Assembly: GCF_905220565.1 (NCBI RefSeq)
Contig: NC_059408.1
Span: 8,990,508 to 9,054,507, forward strand
Source: Melitaea cinxia
Lineage: Eukaryota; Arthropoda; Insecta; Lepidoptera; Nymphalidae
DNA length: 64,000 bases
Direction: 5' to 3'
Below, piece after piece: positions 59,403 to 64,000 of the stretch. The notes beneath the pieces were generated by a model. That model was not told the DNA's origin. It saw only the letters and a program-made list of their open reading frames with translations, and ran no database searches. Position 1 is the stretch's first letter. Each line of letters begins with the position of its first letter. Made by a program: the position numbers and the translations under genes.

Positions 59403-60974
59403 ATGCCATTGACTCCGAGAGAAGACTTTAAGGACGTCAAGGGCGTCAGGACAAGGGCGCAACGAGCTGCGGAGGCCACACCTACTGGGGACCAAGCTCC
59501 GCCCACCGTGGACCAAGCCCCGCCCACTGACCCCGCCTATCATGCCCCGCCCACTGACCACGCCCACCAGGTCCCGCCCACTCGGGCTCAGGCCCTGCCC
59601 ACTCGGGCTCAAGCCCCGCCCACTCAGAGCCAGGCCCCGCCCACTCAGGGTCAGGCCCCGCCCACTCGGGGCCAGGCCCCGCCCACTTTGTATCAGGCCC
59701 CGCCCACCGGGCCCGTCCACCTTACCACGCCCACCAGCGACACCGTAGCTTCTACAGACCCTCAAGTGGCTCTTCAATTAGGAAGTTTAATTAAATTAAT
59801 TGAACAAACAAGTTTCAAATTTCAAGAATCACAAGAGCAGCAAAGGGCTGAAATTCGTTGTGCTTTGCAAGAATCACAAGAGCAGCAAAGGGCTGAAATT
59901 CGTAGTGCTTTGCAAGAATCGCAAGAGCAAACAAGTTTCAAATTGCAAGAATTACAACAGCAAACAAGTTTCAAATTGCAAGAATCACAAGAGCAAACAA
60001 GTTTCAAATTGCAAGAATCACAAGAGCAACAAAAAGAGCTCCAAGAAAAAACGCTTTGGGCTATAAAAGACGTTAGCGACGCGGTGACTATGCTTCGAAA
60101 AGATGTCGACGTAGTGGAAGAATGAGTTACCGGGTTAGGATTGGATGTTGAAAATGTGAAAACCGGCCTCACTGAACTACAGAAGAAAGTAGTGCGCCTT
60201 GAAACCACGGGAGTCGCGATGTCTAGTGGGAGTACCAGAGTGGCGCAAGGACCGAGAGTGAAAGTGCCTCCGTACGACGGCACTACTCCGTGGAACGCTT
60301 ATCGTCAACAATTCCAGACTGTGGCTACTGCCAACGGATGGACAGAAGAGCAATGCCTGACCGCTCTCACTGTTGCGCTCAGAGGGCAAGCTTTGTCGGT
60401 TCTGGAAGCACTGCCACATACAGGAAACGGGTTCCAAGACTTGATGGAAGCACTTGAATCCCGATACGGGGAGCGACACCTGGAGCACGTGTTCCGTGCC
60501 CAACTGCGTGACAGAGTCCAACGCTCAGGAGAAGGACTACAACAATGGGCGTTGGAAATTGAGAAACTCGTCAGGAAGGCACACCCAGGAGCCGACACCA
60601 AGATGGTAGACACGAATATTGTTCAAGCATTTGTCGACGGAATCAAAGACCTGGAGGTCAGAGCTGCAGTGAGGCTTCGACACCATACCTCGTTAAAAGA
60701 AGCATTGGCGCATGCTTTGGAGGTCGAGGCTGTTCGCCATGACATACGGCAGACCCATAAGATCCGCGAGGTCTCTGAGGAAGTTAAGGAGGTCAAGGCT
60801 CCTACGAAGAAAAGCTATGGAGTCATGTGCTACAAGTGCGGCGAAAGGGGCCATCTTCAGCTCAACTGCCCGCAAAAGGAGGCCCAGATAGCAAGGATGA
60901 AAAGGATCGAGGAACAAATAGAACAAGAAGAAACAAGGGGCTCGTCCCCTGCCCGGGAGCAGGGAAACGAATAA
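59403..60974 (+). pseudogene. gag of Ty3/Gypsy element, one in-frame UGA
   Basis: Structural protein of the retrotransposon particle. The ATG at 59403 is the first one after the primer-binding site; 523 codons reach UAA at 60972. Codon 241 (60123-60125) is UGA, and the frame is open on both sides. Domains: a Pro-rich N-terminus with about ten APPT-type repeats (residues about 30-105), a Gln/Glu-rich coiled coil with tandem 15- and then 11-residue repeats (about 130-220), continuing as predicted coil past the UGA, a retrotransposon capsid domain (about 285-450; YDGTTPWNAYRQQF, LRGQALSVLEAL, RYGERHLEHVF), and a CCHC zinc knuckle CYKCGERGHLQLNC (60828-60869). The UGA would truncate the protein before capsid, so this copy is probably dead; translational readthrough is unproven. 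The overlapping frames on both strands here are shadows. Confidence 0.9.
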
Positions 60975-61020
60975 AAGCCAGGACTAAGGGGCGAGTGCTG
61001 GCTGACGCGGAGGAAGCCCC
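60962..61020 (+). promoter_or_regulatory. -1 programmed ribosomal frameshift signal, gag to pol
   Basis: GGGAAAC at 60962-60968 is read in gag phase as G GGA AAC, i.e. X XXY YYZ. After 7 nt, AGCCAG (60976-60981) pairs with CTGGCT (60998-61003). Its loop holds GGGGC (60988-60992), complementary to GCCCC (61016-61020), giving a possible H-type pseudoknot of 6 + 5 bp. Gag stops at 60972, one codon after the slip site. A -1 slip leads directly into the pol frame (CGA at 60968), which stays open into protease. The same heptamer is known at retroviral gag-pro junctions. Confidence 0.8.
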
Positions 61021-63370
61021 AATAACTGTTATCTCCCAGGCATGCAGCGGGAATAGTCTTGCGATTCAGGGGACTATTAATGGGACGGATTGCAAAATCA
61101 CTCTAGACACAGGAGCCTCTAGAACAATAGTGAACCCAAAGCTGGTAAAAGCCGCAAGGGGACACAAGAGGAGAATTAACTGCCGGCTTCTTACGGCCTC
61201 CGGTCAGCCAATACCCGTCCTGGGAGAAATGTCAGTTACGATGTATGTAGGGGGGTCCCCATACTCTCATAACGTTATCGTGGCTGAGATTATGGATGAT
61301 TGCATCTTGGGTTTGGATTTCATGAAGAAACACAACTGCAGGATTAATGTCACTGACGGAGTTTTCAAGTGTGGTGAAGAAGAAATCTTCATTCTTGGAG
61401 GTGCTTGCGGGAAAGTCGCATGTGTAAAGAAAGTCATTATACCTGGAAGAGCGGAAGCTCGGGTGTTGGTGAAACTACCGCCGGCTGGAAAGAAAAAGTC
61501 AAACAGATGCGTGTTGATTGAAGACACACCTACCAAGACATCGGCGCAAAAACTGATGACGGTGAGAACCCTTGTTAGTGGAAGCAGTAACGCTGTGGTC
61601 AAGGTTTTGAAGCTTGATGATCGCGAGATCTGCTTGAACAAAGGTGACGTCATTGGAAAGTGCGAAGAGGTCGTCTGGATGAAAAAGTGTAGTTCAATGA
61701 CAGGTGCAGACTTGGCAAAGAGCAACAACTACGGATTAGTGACTGAGCTGCTCGATGACTGCAAGAGTAGTCTCTCTTATTCGCAGAGCATGAAAGCCAA
61801 GAAGTTTTTACAGCGCTACGCGCATATCTTCTCCAGTCACGAAGGGGACCTTGGAAGAACATCAGTGGTCCAGCACAGGATAGATACAGGAAATGAGAGA
61901 CCAATTCGTCAACGAGCAAGACGGATACCGATTGCAAAGGAAAAAGAAGTTGAAGGCCTTTTGGAGGACATGAGAAGGAATAAGATTATTGAACCGTCTG
62001 CAAGTCCGTGGTGCTCACCTGTTGTATTAGTGAAAAAGAAAGATGGTAGCACGAGATTTTGTGTGGACTATAGGCGTCTCAATGATGCCTCTAAGAAGGA
62101 CAGTTACCCGTCACCTCGAATTGACGACACTTTGGATACCTTGAGTGGCATGAAATGGTTTTCAACCCTAGATCTAAAATCTGGCTACTGGCAAGTGGAA
62201 ATTCATCCAAAAGACAAGGAGAAGACAGCTTTCTCGACCGGTAAAGGTTTATGGCAATTTAAAGTCATGCCCTTCGGATTATGCAACGCACCTGCCATAT
62301 TTGAGTGACTCATGGAGTGTGTACTGGCAAGCTTAGTTGGAGAGGCTTGCTTAGTCTACTTAGATGACGTCATCATTGTCGGCCGTGACTTCGAGGACCA
62401 TTTGCAAAACTTGGAGCGAGTTTTCGCTAAAATAGAGGGGGCCAAATTAAAGTTGAACCCGATAAAGTGTCGGTTATTCAGGAATAAGGTCAGTTATCTC
62501 GGCCATGTTATCTCCAGTGATGGAATCCAGACAGACCCGGAGAAACTGGAAGCAGTCCAAAAATGGCCTACCCCTAAGGACAAAACCGAAGTGCGGGCAT
62601 TCCTCGGACTGTGCTCATACTACAGGCGTTTTGTTAATGGATTCTCAGAGATAGCCAAGCCATTACATCGGCTGACAGAAGATAAACGACAATTTAGTTG
62701 GGATGGGACTTGTGAAGATTCTTTTCAGAAACTGAAAAAACATTTGTGTGAAACACCAATCCTGGGATATCCACAAACCGAAGGTCGGTTTATAGTTGAC
62801 AGAGATGCAAGCAACATGGCCATTGGAGGGGTGTTATCTCAAAAACAGGGTGAAAGAGAAGTAGTCATTGCATATTTCAGCAAATCTTTATCCAAGCCAG
62901 AAAGAAACTACTGTGTGACAAGAAGAGAACTCTTGGCTATTGTAAAGACGCTACAACATTTCAACAAGTATCTCATCGGCAGACAGTTTTTACTGCGAAC
63001 TGATCACGCAGCCTTGAAGTGGCTACTGCAATTCAAGAACCCAGAAGGTCAAGTAGCTCGATGGATTGAGCAGCTTCAGGAGTACGACTTCAAGGCGGAA
63101 CACCGCAGCGGAAAGATGCATGGGAATGCCGATGCACTCTCACGAAGGCCGTGTTCGGAAGACTGCAAACATTGTGTTAAGCAAGAATCTAATGAAGTAA
63201 CATTAAAGCTAACAAGAACAAGTCCTTTGGGTATATGGGAGAATGATGCTATGAGGGAAGCTCAAGAAAGAGATGACGACCTTCGGCACATCCTCACGTG
63301 GAAGAAACGGGGTGATGTAAAACCAATCTGGAGTGAGGTTGCACCCACTGTCGTTTTGGTGTGCCTCTAG
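60968..63370 (+). pseudogene. pol: protease, reverse transcriptase, RNase H (one in-frame UGA)
   Basis: The frame lies -1 to gag and is open upstream to 60827. Aspartic protease: LDTGAS with catalytic Asp at 61106, and CILGLDFM. Reverse transcriptase: RFCVDYRRLN, LDLKSGYWQVEI (motif A Asp at 62171), MPFGLCNAPAIFE (motif B), YLDDV (62357-62368, motif C) and YLGHVIS. RNase H: DRDAS (Asp codon 62804), TRRELLAIV, LRTDHAALKWL and HGNADALSRR. A UGA at 62306-62308, between motifs B and C, interrupts the frame, which is otherwise unbroken. The frame ends at 63370 only because an integrase deletion shifts it. The second half (62312-63370) is in the same frame as the first and is not a separate gene. 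Confidence 0.9.
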
Positions 63371-64000
63371 AAATCCATTCTGATCAGGGCAGGAACTTCG
63401 AATCGCAAGTATTCCAGGAAGTGTGCAGAATTTTGGGCATGCATAAGACGAGGACCACCGCGTACCATCCACAGTCTGATGGAATGGTTGAGAGGTTTAA
63501 CCAGACCCTTGAGAGGCATTTGGCGAAATTGGTAGACGACAAACAAAAGGATTGGGACAAGTATATACCACTCTTCCTTCTGTCGTACCGAACCGCCGAG
63601 CATGAGAGCATAAAAGCTACCCCGGCGTATGTCAATTACGGTAGAGAATTACGAATACCAGTAGACCTATTGACTGGAGGGTCACCGGAGGGACCAAATA
63701 CCGTACAAGACTATGTTAGCGATTTAAGGGAAAAAATGCGCTATATACACGCCTTGGTTCGGGAAAATGGGTTACAGTCAAGCGAGAATATGAAAACCAG
63801 ATACGACCAGAAATCGAACACGAGCGGCTTTAAGGAAGGATCACTGGTGTGGCTGCATAACCCAACCCGCCGGAAAGGGAAATCTCCAAAGTTGCAGACC
63901 AAGTGGGATGGTCCATACAAAGTGGTTACCCGACTGAATGATGTGACTTACAGGATTCAAAAGCAACCAAGAGGGACATTCAAAGTGGTACACATAGACC
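63349..64000 (+). pseudogene. Integrase remnant: core end and GPY/F region, partial
   Basis: This frame is shifted relative to pol and stays open to the window edge. It holds the second catalytic Asp (codon 63382, in HSDQGRNFES) and the Glu (codon 63490, in DGMVERFNQTL) with exactly 35 residues between, as in D,D-35-E integrases, then a GPY/F-like WDGPYKVV region near 63906. The HHCC zinc finger and first catalytic Asp are absent: pol text jumps from the pre-finger linker (KPIWSEVAP) to the residues just before the second Asp within about 63341-63352. This is an internal deletion, estimated at several hundred bases from the missing domains. The 3' end of pol and the 3' LTR are outside. Confidence 0.85.

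Larger units (their letters stand above)
58911..64000 (+). mobile_element. Ty3/Gypsy LTR retrotransposon, 5' LTR to integrase (3' end outside)
   Basis: Order: 5' LTR, primer-binding site, gag (capsid and CCHC knuckle), protease, reverse transcriptase, RNase H, integrase. This PR-RT-RH-IN order defines Ty3/Gypsy. The element is much less AT-rich than its surroundings, which marks the insertion. The 3' LTR lies beyond the window, so LTR divergence and the target-site duplication cannot be read. No envelope-like frame is visible up to the edge. Damage comprises one UGA in gag, one UGA in RT, and a deletion in integrase. I do not assign a clade. Confidence 0.95.

Noticed and set aside
59364..59777. 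137-codon Gly/Arg/Ser-rich minus-strand frame
   Set aside because: Antisense shadow of the Pro-rich gag repeats; period and limits follow the 21-bp units.
60125..60141. 60141-60974 as a separate capsid gene with its own start
   Set aside because: It is in the same frame as gag upstream of the UGA, has no ATG at its beginning, and continues the coiled coil.
59822..60283. 153-codon Cys/Ser-rich minus-strand frame
   Set aside because: Antisense shadow of the gag coiled-coil repeats.
61267..61728. 153-codon minus-strand frame in pol
   Set aside because: Shadow of the protease-RT coding strand; no domain of its own.

Overview
The window looks like a repeat-dense, AT-rich piece of an insect nuclear genome. 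Lepidoptera (moth or butterfly) is most likely, because several short-repeat and LINE tail sequences (for example GCCTATGTCCAGCAGTGGA and its SINE relative) are of types I associate with that order. This is recognition from memory, not a database search. I find no intact host protein-coding gene. Almost everything I can name is a transposable element or a remnant of one.

Layout. Positions 1-13 kb hold two direct copies of a dispersed repeat (about 1.0-1.5 and 4.0-4.4 kb), an RTE-type LINE C-terminal remnant (4.74-4.97 kb, minus), a short RTE-tail element (5.6-5.9 kb) and a broken Jockey/CR1-like LINE (7.68-9.48 kb) split by later repeats. At 13.1-14.9 kb an old LINE 3' end is split by a 1.6-kb insertion that carries a 180-bp-arm inverted repeat and a 117/118-bp minisatellite with CCGCCATCTTG motifs. 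Positions 15-29 kb are mostly unremarkable AT-rich DNA, with SINEs, a short RTE-tail element with a perfect 13-bp target-site duplication (24.0-24.35 kb) and a tRNA-like pol III box pair (27.5 kb). At 29.9-33.1 kb two copies of an element with about 282-bp internal tandem units are followed at once by a 1.59-kb near-perfect palindrome (33.16-34.75 kb). Positions 35-58.9 kb hold more SINEs, five-copy family F (AACCGACTTC termini; one copy is at 11.8 kb), a 221-bp MITE with 5-bp duplications, a dead mariner (43.56-44.78 kb), a GC-rich island that might be a promoter or first exon (46.9-47.15 kb), and microsatellites.

The most informative part is 58,911-64,000: the 5' LTR, primer-binding site, gag and most of pol of a Ty3/Gypsy LTR retrotransposon that runs off the window. 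It preserves what looks like a complete -1 programmed frameshift signal (GGGAAAC, 7-nt spacer, potential H-type pseudoknot) at the end of gag. The copy is nevertheless dead: in-frame UGA codons lie in gag and in reverse transcriptase, and a deletion removes the integrase zinc finger and first catalytic Asp.

How the parts relate: the tRNA-derived SINEs share a 3' tail with the RTE-type elements, consistent with SINEs borrowing RTE machinery, and an RTE ORF remnant is present. No host pathway or operon-like system is visible. Most intervals outside the listed features hold nothing I can support.
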